The notes: generated by a model from the sequence alone, not told the origin. Counted from the first letter of the stretch, positions 38,321-47,371 are shown. The stretch is 53,625 bases of DNA from CAADGY01 sp900696665 (GCA_035063885.1 JAPSFM010000027.1:1-53625), one strand, 5' to 3'. Translations and numbers: made by a program.

Positions 38321-39093
38321 GCGATCCGGCAGGCGGCATGAACGGCTCCCCATTCCGGCCCGCGCTGACGCCATCCGTCGAAGATACGAGCCGGCCGTAT
38401 CCGTTCTGGGGTTACCGCGATATCGCCCTTTTCATTTCCATGGCATTGCCGAGCTTTATATTGGCGCTCATTCTGATGAAGGTCTTTTTGAGCGTTGCAC
38501 CGTGGTATCCGCGCACCAAAGCCACGGAGTTGCTTCCCGCGCAGTTCCTCGCCTATGGGCTGTGGTTCCTCTCGCTGTACCTGTTGCTGCACCTAAAGTA
38601 CGGGCGGCCCTTTTGGCCTTCGCTGGCCTGGCGCGCCGTTCCCGGCCAGTTGCGCAAAAGCGTCCTGCTCGGCTTGGCGCTCGCTGTCAGCGTAGCGATC
38701 ACTGGCGGACTGCTGAAGACGCCACAAATCGAGATGCCGTTCGAGGATTTTCTGAAAGATCCGCTCTCTATCGCCCTGGTGGCAGTCTTTGCAGTCACGC
38801 TGGGCCCGCTGTTCGAGGAGTTGGCGTTTCGCGGATTTTTCCAGCCTCTGGCGGTCCGGTCCGCGGGACCCGTCCTGGGTATTCTGATGGCTGCTTTGCC
38901 TTTCTCGCTGCTGCATGGACCGCAGTATGCCTGGTCATGGCGGCACATCCTTCTCATCACGCTCGCGGGCTGCGCGTTCGGATGGCACCGGTATCGCACC
39001 CGTTCGACGGCGGCAGCGGCTATCATGCACTCGGCATACAACCTGATGTTTGTGACGGCTTACATTTTGCAAGGGAGGTACACCACCCCGTAA
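38317..39093 (+). CDS. CPBP-family intramembrane metalloprotease (CAAX protease-like)
   Basis: 258 residues with about six membrane segments, for example DIALFISMALPSFILALIL, QFLAYGLWFLSLYLLLHLK, VLLGLALAVSVAITGGLL and ALVAVFAVTLGPLFEELAFR. The active-site motif EELAFRGFFQPL near 167 is followed by FSLLHGPQYAWSWRH and MHSAYNLMFV, which hold the histidines of the CPBP (Abi/CAAX) family. Substrates are unknown. The ATG overlaps the stop of the previous gene (ATGA) and the stop overlaps mtnA (TAATG), so it belongs to the uvrA-mtnA run. Confidence 0.88.
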   Translation: MSDPAGGMNGSPFRPALTPSVEDTSRPYPFWGYRDIALFISMALPSFILALILMKVFLSVAPWYPRTKATELLPAQFLAYGLWFLSLYLLLHLKYGRPFWPSLAWRAVPGQLRKSVLLGLALAVSVAITGGLLKTPQIEMPFEDFLKDPLSIALVAVFAVTLGPLFEELAFRGFFQPLAVRSAGPVLGILMAALPFSLLHGPQYAWSWRHILLITLAGCAFGWHRYRTRSTAAAAIMHSAYNLMFVTAYILQGRYTTP

Positions 39094-40142
39094 TGGTGGA
39101 AACGATTCGATGGACGGATGACGGCGTGGTCATGGTGGATCAGACGCGCCTGCCGCGGGAGGAGGTTTTTGTCACTTGCCGGACGTACCGTGAAGTGGCG
39201 GATGCGATCCGCCGCATGGTGATTCGCGGAGCGCCGGCGATCGGCGTGGCCGCCGCCATGGGCGTAGCGCTGGGCGTGCTGCGCGCGGACGGCGAGGACC
39301 TCGATGCGCAAATGGAGGAGATCTGCGGCGAACTCGCCGGCACGCGGCCCACGGCAGTGAATCTTTTCTGGGCCATCCGGCGTATGAAGGACGTTTACGG
39401 TTCCATGCGCGGACATCCGATCGAAGAAGTCCGCCGCCGCCTTGTAGAGGAAGCGCGGCAGGTCTACCGCGAGGACATCGCCATCAACGAAGCGATCGGC
39501 CGCAACGGTGCAGACCTGGTTCCGGATGGCAAAACCGTGCTCACCCATTGCAATGCCGGCGCGCTCGCCACGGCAGGTTATGGCACTGCGCTGGGAGTGA
39601 TTCGCGCCGCGGTGGCCGCCGGAAAGAGCATTGACGTATTCGCGGACGAGACCCGGCCATTTCTTCAGGGCGCCCGTCTTACCGCCTGGGAGCTTCAGCG
39701 GGACGGTATCCCTACCACGCTCATCACCGATAACATGGCCGGGCATTTTCTGAAGTCGGGGCGCATCGGCTGCGTTGTCGTGGGCGCCGACCGGATCGCC
39801 GCTAACGGAGACGTCGCCAACAAGGTGGGAACGTATTCCGTCGCCGTACTGGCCAAAGAAAACGGGATTCCTTTCTATGTGGCGGCGCCGGTTTCGACGT
39901 TGGATCTTTCTCTTGCTTCCGGGGACGAGATCCCGATCGAACAGCGGGATGCAGCGGAAGTGACCACCGTGTTCGGCACGCCAGTGGCTCCCGAAGGCAT
40001 CCCGGTTGAAAATCCGGCCTTCGACGTCACTCCCCACCGGTATGTGACGGCCATTATCACGGAACGAGGGGTGGCGCGTCCCCCGTTCGGCGAATCCTTG
40101 GCACGAATTTCCGGGAGCGGTACCACCGGAGACCGCTTTTAA
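39093..40142 (+). CDS. mtnA: Methylthioribose-1-phosphate isomerase
   Basis: 349 residues. Converts 5-methylthioribose-1-phosphate to the ribulose form in the methionine salvage pathway. Landmarks: MVETIRWTDDGVVMVDQTRL at the start, AIRRMVIRGAPAIGVAAAMG near 38, FWAIRRMKDVY near 88, VLTHCNAGALATAGYGTALG with the catalytic Cys near 155, DETRPFLQGARLTAWEL near 187, and GADRIAANGDVANKVGTYSVAV near 233 with the catalytic Asp. The start overlaps the previous stop (TAATG). The frame is open far upstream, but the family begins here. No mtnBCD genes are near. Confidence 0.95.
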   Translation: MVETIRWTDDGVVMVDQTRLPREEVFVTCRTYREVADAIRRMVIRGAPAIGVAAAMGVALGVLRADGEDLDAQMEEICGELAGTRPTAVNLFWAIRRMKDVYGSMRGHPIEEVRRRLVEEARQVYREDIAINEAIGRNGADLVPDGKTVLTHCNAGALATAGYGTALGVIRAAVAAGKSIDVFADETRPFLQGARLTAWELQRDGIPTTLITDNMAGHFLKSGRIGCVVVGADRIAANGDVANKVGTYSVAVLAKENGIPFYVAAPVSTLDLSLASGDEIPIEQRDAAEVTTVFGTPVAPEGIPVENPAFDVTPHRYVTAIITERGVARPPFGESLARISGSGTTGDRF

Positions 40143-40158
40143 TTTAACCTGAAGACTT

Positions 40159-40680
40159 ATGCGATTGTTTGTGGTATTGCTCGGGTGTGCCCTGGCGCTG
40201 AACGGGGCGGGAAAGCTGTCGGGGCGAAGGGCTCCAGGCTTCTCACTGCCCGACATGCAGATGCGGCAGCACGACCTCGCGGACTATCGCGGCAAGGTTG
40301 TGCTCATCGATATCATGCGGACCAATTGCCCGGAATGCCAGAGACTCACGCCCAAGTTGGAGGCGGTGAAGGCCAAATTCTCCGGCCGCGTCGTCGTCCT
40401 CTCGGTCGTCACGTTGCCCGACAACCAGACCACTGTCGCCAAGTATGTTGCGGCCCACAAGGTGACCGGACCGGTTCTGTTCGATTGCGGCCAGATGGCT
40501 GCGTCGTTTGTCAAGGCCACTCCGCAAAATCCGAGTATGAGCTTGCCGCACCTGTTCTTCATAGACACGGGTGGCGTAATTCGCAACGATTTCAGCGATC
40601 ATGAAGTGAGCGGACTGACCGTAGAGGCTCTCTCCGCGGAAGTGGAGCGGCTCCTGGTGCCGGCTTCCAAATCCAAGTAG
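40159..40680 (+). CDS. Exported TlpA-like thioredoxin-fold protein
   Basis: 173 residues. A signal peptide (RLFVVLLGCALALNG; Cys10 lies in a hydrophobic stretch but is not followed by a lipobox-like spacing) precedes a redoxin domain: APGFSLPDMQMRQHDLADYR, KVVLIDIMRTNCPECQRLTP with the redox pair Cys57 and Cys60, and a late MSLPHLFFIDTGGVIRNDF. The fold corresponds to TlpA/ResA proteins that reduce disulfides in the periplasm, often for cytochrome c maturation; that partner is not identified here. It follows mtnA by 16 bases on the same strand. Confidence 0.85.
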   Translation: MRLFVVLLGCALALNGAGKLSGRRAPGFSLPDMQMRQHDLADYRGKVVLIDIMRTNCPECQRLTPKLEAVKAKFSGRVVVLSVVTLPDNQTTVAKYVAAHKVTGPVLFDCGQMAASFVKATPQNPSMSLPHLFFIDTGGVIRNDFSDHEVSGLTVEALSAEVERLLVPASKSK

Positions 40681-40690
40681 CCGCTATCCA

Positions 40691-40719
40691 TTAAGTAAGA
40701 TAAAGATTAGGTGTAGAAT
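40691..40719 (+). promoter_or_regulatory. Putative promoter of citrate synthase gene
   Basis: TAGAAT at 40714-40719 is a good -10 box. TTAAGT at 40691-40696, 17 bases upstream, is a weak -35. The start of transcription would be near 40726, about 16 bases before the ATG at 40742, and no clear Shine-Dalgarno lies in that leader. Confidence 0.4.
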
Positions 40720-40741
40720 CGAAACGCCGGACACGTTTACC

Positions 40742-42052
40742 ATGCCCAAGAATACCCTGACGATAACAGACAACAGGACCGGAAAGACTTACGAGATCCC
40801 GATTGAACATGACACGATTCGCGCCATGGACCTGCGCCAGATCAAAGTAGCCGATCGGGATTTCGGACTCATGACTTACGATCCGGCTTACCTCAACACG
40901 GCCGCCTGCAAGAGCACGATTACTTACATCGACGGGGATGCGGGTATTTTGCGGTATCGGGGATATCCGATCGAGCAACTGGCGGAGCAGAGCACGTACC
41001 TGGAAACGGCTTACCTGCTTTACAGGGGAGAGCTGCCTACCCGCCAGCAGCTTGACCGGTGGGTGACTGGTGTGACGCATCACACTATTCCGCATGAGAA
41101 GATCAAAAACTTCATGGAGGGTTTCCGGTACGACGCGCATCCGATGGGCATCTTTGTCGGCACCGTTGCCGCGCTGTCCACCTTCTTCCCGGAGTCGAAA
41201 CAGGTATTCGACCCCGAAGTCCGGCGGATTACGTTTTACCGCGGCGTGGCCAAGACCCCAACTATTGCCGCGTTCGCGCACAGGTACAGCATCGGAATGC
41301 CGTATGCGTATCCGGACAACGAGTTATCCTACACGGGCAATTTCCTCAGCATGATGTTCAAGGGAACGGAACTGCGCTACAAGCCGAATCCGGTCCTCGA
41401 GCGCGCTCTCGACATCCTGTTCATTCTCCACGCGGACCACGAGCAGAACTGCTCGACCAGTGCGATGCGAGTGGTCGGCAGCGCGCAGACAGATCCTTTC
41501 ACTGCCATCGCGGCAGCAGCGGCGGCGTTATACGGACCTCTGCATGGCGGCGCTAACGAGGCCGTGCTGCGCATGCTGGCCGAAATCGGCTCAAAGGACA
41601 AGATCCCCGCCTATATCAAGCGGGTCAAGGCAGGCGAAGTGAAGCTGATGGGATTCGGACATCGCGTGTACAAGAACTACGACCCGCGCGCGCGAATCAT
41701 CAAGCGGACCGCCGACGAGGTCTTCGAGGTGACTGGCAAGAATCCGCTGCTCGACATCGCGCTGGAGCTGGAGCGTATTGCTCTCGAAGACGACTATTTC
41801 GTCACCCGCAAGCTCTATCCCAACGTGGATTTCTACTCTGGCCTCATCTATCAGGCGATGGGATTCCCAACCGACATGTTCCCCGTCCTGTTCGCCATAC
41901 CGCGGGTGTCCGGATGGCTGAGCCAGTGGGAAGAGATGATCCTCGACCCCGAGCAGAAAATCGCACGCCCGCGGCAAGTCTACCTCGGCGAAGGGGAGAG
42001 GAATTACGTGCCGATGGAAGAGCGGGAAGCGGTAACGGCCACCCGCTCCTGA
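40742..42052 (+). CDS. gltA: Citrate synthase
   Basis: 436 residues, the hexameric Gram-negative type. Joins oxaloacetate and acetyl-CoA at entry to the TCA cycle. N-terminal beta domain with LTITDNRTGKTYEIPI, then SKSTITYIDGD-like CKSTITYIDGDAGILRYRGY, IEQLAEQSTYLETAYLL, the catalytic region LHADHEQNCSTSAMRVVGS near 230 with the first histidine, GPLHGGANEAVLRML near 270 with the second, MGFGHRVYKNYDPRARIIK near 310, and the aspartate near VDFYSGLIYQAMGFP. The C-terminus WEEMILDPEQKIARPRQVY is normal. Pairs metabolically with korDABC downstream. Confidence 0.97.
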   Translation: MPKNTLTITDNRTGKTYEIPIEHDTIRAMDLRQIKVADRDFGLMTYDPAYLNTAACKSTITYIDGDAGILRYRGYPIEQLAEQSTYLETAYLLYRGELPTRQQLDRWVTGVTHHTIPHEKIKNFMEGFRYDAHPMGIFVGTVAALSTFFPESKQVFDPEVRRITFYRGVAKTPTIAAFAHRYSIGMPYAYPDNELSYTGNFLSMMFKGTELRYKPNPVLERALDILFILHADHEQNCSTSAMRVVGSAQTDPFTAIAAAAAALYGPLHGGANEAVLRMLAEIGSKDKIPAYIKRVKAGEVKLMGFGHRVYKNYDPRARIIKRTADEVFEVTGKNPLLDIALELERIALEDDYFVTRKLYPNVDFYSGLIYQAMGFPTDMFPVLFAIPRVSGWLSQWEEMILDPEQKIARPRQVYLGEGERNYVPMEEREAVTATRS

Positions 42053-42062
42053 GCGTGGGGGC

Positions 42063-42902
42063 ATGCTTCGGACAACACCGGTATTTCTTGCCCTCGCATG
42101 TATGGTTGCCGCAGTGTCATCCGGCCAAGTTATCTTCAGCGACGATTTCGAGTCAGGCGTACTCGGTGAGCGGTGGGAGAAGTACAGCGAAGATCCCGTC
42201 CGTGGGGGAATCGAAACACGGCCACAGTATGTACACAGGGGCAAGAGGAGTTACCGGATCTCAGCTCCTGCTTTTCACGGAGAAGGCCGCACTCTTGACG
42301 GACGGGTTCTCCGTGAATCCGACAGTTGGATCCGAACCTGGTTTGTGCCGGGCTACGACCAGACTTACATTCGCTGGTATGCGAAGTTCGCTGAAGATTT
42401 TGAAGGGCGGGGGATGCACTGGTGTCAGTTCTGGGCCTGCCGTGCTGATAAACCCCGTTCCGTGTTGGGCGGTGCCGGCCGTAAGCCCGACGGCACGGAT
42501 CGCTTCATTGTCAATGTCGAACCGAGGGGCACGGAATCCATGCCGCCTCCCGGACAGATCGTGTTCTACACCTATTGGCCGGACATGAAGCAATCGCCGG
42601 ACGGACGCTACTGGGGCAACTACTTCTATCCGAAAGAGCCCTTCTGGATTGAGCGCGGCCGCTGGTACTGTTTCGAGATGCTGGTGAAATGCAACCAGCC
42701 CGGCAGGAAAGACGGTGAACAGGTTCTCTGGATCGACGGCAAGGAGATTCTGCGCGTGGACGGCATGCGCTGGCGGGACACAGATAGCCTCAAACTGAAC
42801 ATGGCGATGTTCGGAAACTACAGCAGCAACAGCCGGCATGATCGTACTTACTGGCTGGACGATGTGGTCATCAGCACCGAATATGTAGGTCCGGCCAGGT
42901 AG
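42063..42902 (+). CDS. Exported jelly-roll protein, possible polysaccharide lyase
   Basis: 279 residues. A signal peptide (VFLALACMVAAVSSG) precedes a beta-sandwich pattern: VIFSDDFESGVLGERWEKY at the start, SYRISAPAFHGEGRTL, YIRWYAKFAEDFEG, WYCFEMLVKCNQPG and VLWIDGKEILRVDGM near the end, closed by YWLDDVVISTEYVG. The order (DDFESG.. at the N-terminus, WIDG.. and DDVVIS.. at the C-terminus) is that of concanavalin-like glucanase and polysaccharide-lyase domains. I see no certain catalytic residues. It may bind or cleave polysaccharide outside the cell. It follows gltA by 10 bases and converges on the sulfatase gene, whose end is two bases away. Confidence 0.6.
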   Translation: MLRTTPVFLALACMVAAVSSGQVIFSDDFESGVLGERWEKYSEDPVRGGIETRPQYVHRGKRSYRISAPAFHGEGRTLDGRVLRESDSWIRTWFVPGYDQTYIRWYAKFAEDFEGRGMHWCQFWACRADKPRSVLGGAGRKPDGTDRFIVNVEPRGTESMPPPGQIVFYTYWPDMKQSPDGRYWGNYFYPKEPFWIERGRWYCFEMLVKCNQPGRKDGEQVLWIDGKEILRVDGMRWRDTDSLKLNMAMFGNYSSNSRHDRTYWLDDVVISTEYVGPAR

Positions 42903-42904
42903 CC

Positions 42905-44269
42905 TCACCTCTTCGGCGTGTCCTCCAGCAATTCCTTCCACCGGTGGGCCATAGTCGCCAGTTCATCTGTAAGCGCAGGGTGAAGCCGGCGCAAGTTCTT
43001 CGACTCGCCCGGGTCCGCATCAAGGTCGGATAGAAACATCGCGTCATCGCCGGCCAACGGTTTGCGGCCTTCGGGCCAGTTCTCCGCAGTAAACCCGTTG
43101 ATTACCAGCTTGTACTTGCCGCGCCGCACGGCCAGTTGTTCCCCCTGCGACCAGAAGATCGCGTTGTGCGGCGAGCGGGCATTGCCGGCCGCCAAGGCGA
43201 AAACATCCTTGCCGTCCACCGTGTAGCCCTCTGGCGGCGGAGCCTCCGCAATGCGGCTGATCGTCGGCAGGACATCCATCGACATGGCGAGCTCGCGGCT
43301 CACTTTTCCCGCGGGCAGCTTGCCTTTCCATCTCCAAATGGCCGGCACATGCATTCCGCCGTCGAACAGACTGAACTTGTATCCACGGTAGGGCTTGTTG
43401 CTGCCGGCCGTCGCCGGTTTAGAATCCAGGCCTGCCCGCGGTTCCGTGGTTGCGCCGTTATCGCCGAGGAATAGAACGAAGGTGTCCTCCGCGAGATTCA
43501 ACCTGTCCAACTGCGCCACCAGGGCGCCCACTCCGTCATCCACCGCTGAGATCATGGCCGCATACATTCGCCGTTCCGCCGGGAGGTCGCGGAAGCGCTC
43601 GACGTACTTCGCCGGCGCATGCATCGGATAGTGGGGCGCATTGTAGGCGATGTACAGGAAGAACGGATCGCGGCGGTGACGTTGCACGAAATCCACCGCG
43701 TTGGCCGTGATGCGTTCAGTGAGGTACTGGCCATCCTCGAAGATCTCCATGCGATTGCGCCAGAGGTCGTGAAAGTTGGGTCTCTTGGGCTCACCCCAGT
43801 AATACCGGTGCGAGTAAAAATCGACGCAGCCGGAATGAAAGCCATAAAACTCGTCGAAGCCATGGTCGTTCGGCGCGTTGTTGCCCGGCGTGCCGAGGTG
43901 CCATTTGCCCGTCAGCCCGGTTGTATAGCCGCGGTCTTTCAACAGCCGCGCAATCGTAATCTGGCCGGCCGGCAGCGATGGGCCGTTTGTCGGCACACCT
44001 GCATGTGCGGGATACCGGCCTGTCATGATCGACGCACGCGCCGGAGCGCATACGCTTGCGTTCGAATACCAGTTGGTAAAGCGGACGCCGGAAGCCGCCA
44101 GGGCATCGATATTCGGCGTCCTCAGATCGCGGGCGCCGTAACAGCCCAGGTCCGTGCAGCCCAGGTCGTCCAGCAGGATCACGATGAAGTTGGGGCGGCG
44201 GAGGTGTTCGGCAAATGCCGGCACCCCCAGGGCCGCAGCCGAAGTTTTCAGGAGTGTTCGCCGGTTCAT
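42905..44269 (-). CDS. Exported sulfatase (formylglycine-type)
   Basis: 454 residues. Tat-like signal (RRTLLKTSAAALG) followed by RPNFIVILLDDLGCTDLG with two metal-binding aspartates. The formylglycine signature CAPARASIMTGR starts at Cys74, which an FGE-type or anaerobic maturase would oxidise. Further landmarks: TGLTGKWHLGTP near 117, FLYIAYNAPHYPMHAP near 205, VLFLGDNGATTEP near 267 and KYKLVINGFT near 390. Such sulfatases remove sulfate esters from polysaccharides or other compounds. No adjacent maturase is seen. Ends two bases from the convergent jelly-roll gene; that pairing suggests, but does not prove, a shared polysaccharide substrate. Confidence 0.93.
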   Translation of the reverse strand: MNRRTLLKTSAAALGVPAFAEHLRRPNFIVILLDDLGCTDLGCYGARDLRTPNIDALAASGVRFTNWYSNASVCAPARASIMTGRYPAHAGVPTNGPSLPAGQITIARLLKDRGYTTGLTGKWHLGTPGNNAPNDHGFDEFYGFHSGCVDFYSHRYYWGEPKRPNFHDLWRNRMEIFEDGQYLTERITANAVDFVQRHRRDPFFLYIAYNAPHYPMHAPAKYVERFRDLPAERRMYAAMISAVDDGVGALVAQLDRLNLAEDTFVLFLGDNGATTEPRAGLDSKPATAGSNKPYRGYKFSLFDGGMHVPAIWRWKGKLPAGKVSRELAMSMDVLPTISRIAEAPPPEGYTVDGKDVFALAAGNARSPHNAIFWSQGEQLAVRRGKYKLVINGFTAENWPEGRKPLAGDDAMFLSDLDADPGESKNLRRLHPALTDELATMAHRWKELLEDTPKR

Positions 44270-44381
44270 AGAGCCTTCGTCAGAATAGCAGCCGCGGGCC
44301 GAATTGCAATTGCCGGCTGTTTCGCAGCATATCCCAGGCCGTGCCGGCGTGTTGATGCCCTCGGCCCGCTAAACTGTAGGT

Positions 44382-45614
44382 ATGTCGATCGCCCGCGCCG
44401 GTCTTGGGCTGATTCTATTGGCGGCGTCCCTTCCAGCGATTGATTTGCACACCGCCGCCCGCGCCGGCGATGTTGCGCAGGTGAAAGCTCTGCTCGCGGC
44501 GGGAGCTGACGTCAATGCTCGCGACTCGCTCGGAGGCACGCCTCTGCACGATGCGGCATGGAGCGGCGCGACGGAAGTGGTCCGGTTGCTGCTCGACGCG
44601 GGCGCCGATACGAATGCGCGCCATGCGGAGGCGGGTTCTACGCCCTTGCACTACGCGGTCATCACGAATCATCTGGACATTGCGGAGTTGCTGCTTGCAA
44701 AAGGCGCCGATCTGCGCGCGAGATACCGCACCGGATCGACCGCGCTTCATCTGGCCGCCAACCGGGGCTACACGGACCTGGTACGCCTGCTGCTGGACAA
44801 GGGCGCGGACGTCAACGACAGCGACAACGCAGGAGCCACGGCGCTCGATGAGGCGGCCTGGAAAGGGCAGGCGGATGTCGTGAAGCTGCTGATCGCCCGG
44901 GGCGCGCGGGTAGATGTGAGAAGCAAGGAATCCGGCGCCACGCCGCTGCATGAAGCGGCGGTGAAGGGGCACGCCGAAGTGGTTGCTATCCTGCTCGCGT
45001 CGGGTTCCGATCCGGGTGCCAGGGACAACAACGGTTCCACCGCACTCGACGAAGCGCTGCGCTACCGGCACAGTAAAGTCGTCGAGGTTTTGCTGCGGGA
45101 CGGCCGGTCCGGAGGAAAGCCGGGTGAGGTCGGCGCGGGCCAGCTCCAGGAGGCGATTCTGCGCGGGCAGGTCGATGTGGTGACGCTGCTGCTTGATAAG
45201 GGCGCCGACGTGAACGCTCGCACCCGGTTCGGCTCCACGCTGTTACACGATGCCGCCTTGAAGGGACACGGCGAACTGGTGCAACTGTTGATCACGCGCG
45301 GCGCGAAAGTGAATGCGCGCAACTCGACCGGCGCGACGCCCCTGCATGATGCGGCACTCGGCGGTCATAGGGAAGTCGTCCGGATTCTTATCGACCATGG
45401 CGCGGATCTCAATGCCGTGGACGGGGAGACCGGGGCGACACCCCTTTGCCATGCGGCTTCGTGGGGAAGGACCGAGGTTGCGGAACTGCTGCTGGAGCGC
45501 GGTGCGGACTTGAGGCCTCGCAACAAGGCCGGCCAGACCGCGTTGAAGGCCGCGCTGGACAACGGCAACACCGAAATTGTCTTGCTGCTTCGCGCCCGGG
45601 GGGCCAACGAATGA
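44382..45614 (+). CDS. Exported ankyrin-repeat protein
   Basis: 410 residues. A signal peptide (GLGLILLAASLPAI) is followed by about eleven or twelve ankyrin repeats of 33-34 residues covering the whole rest of the protein. The unit is seen as GGTPLHDAAWSGATEVVRLL, LDAGADTNARHAEAG, STALHLAANRGYTDLVRLLL, ATALDEAAWKGQADVVKLLI, STLLHDAALKGHGELVQLLI and so on. Ankyrin stacks bind other proteins; partners are not known. The repeat units are similar enough to each other that recombination could vary their number. It is monocistronic, with its own upstream region of about 110 bases after the divergent sulfatase gene. Confidence 0.9.
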   Translation: MSIARAGLGLILLAASLPAIDLHTAARAGDVAQVKALLAAGADVNARDSLGGTPLHDAAWSGATEVVRLLLDAGADTNARHAEAGSTPLHYAVITNHLDIAELLLAKGADLRARYRTGSTALHLAANRGYTDLVRLLLDKGADVNDSDNAGATALDEAAWKGQADVVKLLIARGARVDVRSKESGATPLHEAAVKGHAEVVAILLASGSDPGARDNNGSTALDEALRYRHSKVVEVLLRDGRSGGKPGEVGAGQLQEAILRGQVDVVTLLLDKGADVNARTRFGSTLLHDAALKGHGELVQLLITRGAKVNARNSTGATPLHDAALGGHREVVRILIDHGADLNAVDGETGATPLCHAASWGRTEVAELLLERGADLRPRNKAGQTALKAALDNGNTEIVLLLRARGANE

Positions 45615-45911
45615 CTCCATTTCTGAGCCGCGGCTGCCGCGAACGAGCAGCCCCCGAACGCCCTCTCTCAGCATCTCGCTAATGCTGCTGTGCTATAAGC
45701 TGAACAAACACAAGCACTTTGATACGACAACAGTATCCTGGCGGAAAGAAGTGTATCTGGTTCGGCTTCGCTTCAATTGCAGCAAGACCAAACTGAAACG
45801 GCACCTCAAAGATGCGGTGCGGCTACTTATGGGATCACCGCCCGGACTGCGAGCACACTCGCGCGCACATCTTTCCCCTGGTCACCACGCGGCAGCTTTT
45901 GCCGCGCGCGG
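45615..45911. other. Gene-free convergent gap between ankyrin and korC genes
   Basis: 297 bases. The only structure I see is the hairpin at 45888-45906. Open frames on both strands are short and carry no recognisable domain; this is probably an intergenic spacer, although a degraded element cannot be excluded. Confidence 0.45.
45888..45906 (-). terminator. Hairpin downstream of korC, possible terminator
   Basis: CGCGGCA at 45888-45894 and TGCCGCG at 45900-45906 form a perfect seven-pair stem with a five-base loop, beginning six bases after the korC stop in its direction of transcription. There is no T-run on the minus strand after it, so it may protect or terminate the operon mRNA only weakly. 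Confidence 0.4.
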
Positions 45912-46505
45912 CTACTCTGCTTCTATTCCCACCGGAGATGTGGACTCTTCCGGAGAAACCGGCGCTTGCGTCAGTCCGTATTCGTAGCCCTTGTCAAATG
46001 CTTTCAGATTCAGATCTCTGAACGAAGCGGGCACGGAGTCCGCAACGGCTTTGCGGAGCGCCTCAGGATCGAGGAGTCCGGAAACGGCGGCAAAGAAACC
46101 AACCATCACGATATTGAGCACCAGCCGTTTCCCCAACTGTTCGGCCAGCCGCGTGGCGGGCACGCTGTAGACCCGAACGCCGGCCCGGAGGTTGCCGACG
46201 CGCACCAGGTCTTCTTCCACCAGCAGGAGACCGCCATCCTTCAATTCGGGCACGAACTTGTTGAAGGCATCCTGCGACATGGCGATCAGCAGGTCAGGCC
46301 GTGTGATATAGGGATACAGAACAGGATCGTTCGATAGAATCACCTGCGCGCTGCAAGCGCTTCCGCGCGCTTCCGGGCCGAAGTTTTGCGTGAGCGTGGC
46401 GTAGCCGTCTTCAAAAATGGAGGCGGCTTTTCCGATGATCATTGCGGCCAGAATGACTCCCTGCCCGCCAAAACCCGCCACCCGAATCTCGGTCAGATCT
46501 GGCAT
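45912..46505 (-). CDS. korC: 2-oxoacid:ferredoxin oxidoreductase, gamma subunit
   Basis: 197 residues. The gamma domain (POR_C type) of the enzyme that turns 2-oxoglutarate or a similar 2-oxoacid plus CoA into the acyl-CoA, CO2 and reduced ferredoxin. Motifs: EIRVAGFGGQGVILAAMIIG at the start, TLTQNFGPEARGSACSAQVI near 40, YPYITRPDLLIAMSQDAF and LNIVMVGFFAAVSGLL. Starts 13 bases before the end of korB, so the subunits are coupled. Last gene of the korDABC set. Confidence 0.93.
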   Translation of the reverse strand: MPDLTEIRVAGFGGQGVILAAMIIGKAASIFEDGYATLTQNFGPEARGSACSAQVILSNDPVLYPYITRPDLLIAMSQDAFNKFVPELKDGGLLLVEEDLVRVGNLRAGVRVYSVPATRLAEQLGKRLVLNIVMVGFFAAVSGLLDPEALRKAVADSVPASFRDLNLKAFDKGYEYGLTQAPVSPEESTSPVGIEAE

Positions 46506-47371
46506 GGGGCCTCCAGCGGGTCTACATACTCGTCGTGGAGCTTGCTTCGCATCTGCTCCTTCATCACATGGAGATAATCCGGGCGCTGACGATCCACGAA
46601 CTTGCCGACCACGATCTCTCCATCAAAGGACAAGTCGACTTCGCTGGTGCAGGCGCCGTGCCGGACTTTGCTCTTCTCTTTGTAGAATTTCATCGCATCG
46701 AGTCCGTCGCCCATTTTGTTGCGGCGCTGGTAGAGCGTGGGGCACGGCGACAGTACTTCGATGAAGCAGAATCCTTTCCGGTTGAACACCTCCGCCATGG
46801 AGCGCGTGAGTTGCCGCACATGAAACGTGGTCCAGCGCGCCACGTAAGAAGCTCCGGCGGCTTCGGCCAGAGAAGGCAGGTTGAATGTCGGCTCGTAAGA
46901 GCCGTAAGGCGCAGTCGTGCTGATGGCCAGTTGCGGTGTGGTGGGTGCGCTCTGCCCGCCGGTCATCGCATAAATGAGGTTGTTGACACAGATCACCTTG
47001 ATGTCAATATTGCGCCGCGCGGCATGAATCAGATGATTGCCACCGATGGCCGTCAGATCGCCGTCGCCTGAATAAACCACGACCTGTAACTCGGGGTTGG
47101 CAAGCTTCAAACCAGTAGCGAAGGGAATCGCTCTGCCGTGTGTGGTGTGGAAGGAATCGAGCTCGACATAGCCCGCGACGCGTCCGGTGCAGCCGATTCC
47201 GGAAACCACCGCCACCTTTTTGAGATCGGTGCCGGATTCCACCAAAGCCCGGGCAAAACAGTTCACCGTCGTACCGATGCCGCAGCCGGGACACCAGATG
47301 TGCGGCATGCGCTCACTGCGCAGGAACGGCTCCACGGGATTGGTTTCAACCTGTTCGAGAACTTCGCTCAT
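46493..47371 (-). CDS. korB: 2-oxoacid:ferredoxin oxidoreductase, beta subunit
   Basis: 292 residues, the thiamine-pyrophosphate subunit. PHIWCPGCGIGTTVNCFARA near residue 25 carries the CxGC type cysteines that join the cluster in this family. VSGIGCTGRVAGYVELDSFH near 60, then the TPP motif YSGDGDLTAIGGNHLIHAAR and ICVNNLIYAMTGGQSAPTTP (the GDG..NN pattern), and FIEVLSPCPTLYQRRNK near 205. These agree with 2-oxoglutarate-type (KorB) rather than pyruvate-type enzymes, but substrate choice is an inference. The ATG overlaps the korA stop (ATGA); the longer frame to 47572 has no family resemblance. Confidence 0.93.
   Translation of the reverse strand: MSEVLEQVETNPVEPFLRSERMPHIWCPGCGIGTTVNCFARALVESGTDLKKVAVVSGIGCTGRVAGYVELDSFHTTHGRAIPFATGLKLANPELQVVVYSGDGDLTAIGGNHLIHAARRNIDIKVICVNNLIYAMTGGQSAPTTPQLAISTTAPYGSYEPTFNLPSLAEAAGASYVARWTTFHVRQLTRSMAEVFNRKGFCFIEVLSPCPTLYQRRNKMGDGLDAMKFYKEKSKVRHGACTSEVDLSFDGEIVVGKFVDRQRPDYLHVMKEQMRSKLHDEYVDPLEAPCQI

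Noticed and set aside
45777..46337. Plus-strand frame over the end of korC
   Set aside because: Antisense to korC with no recognisable domain.
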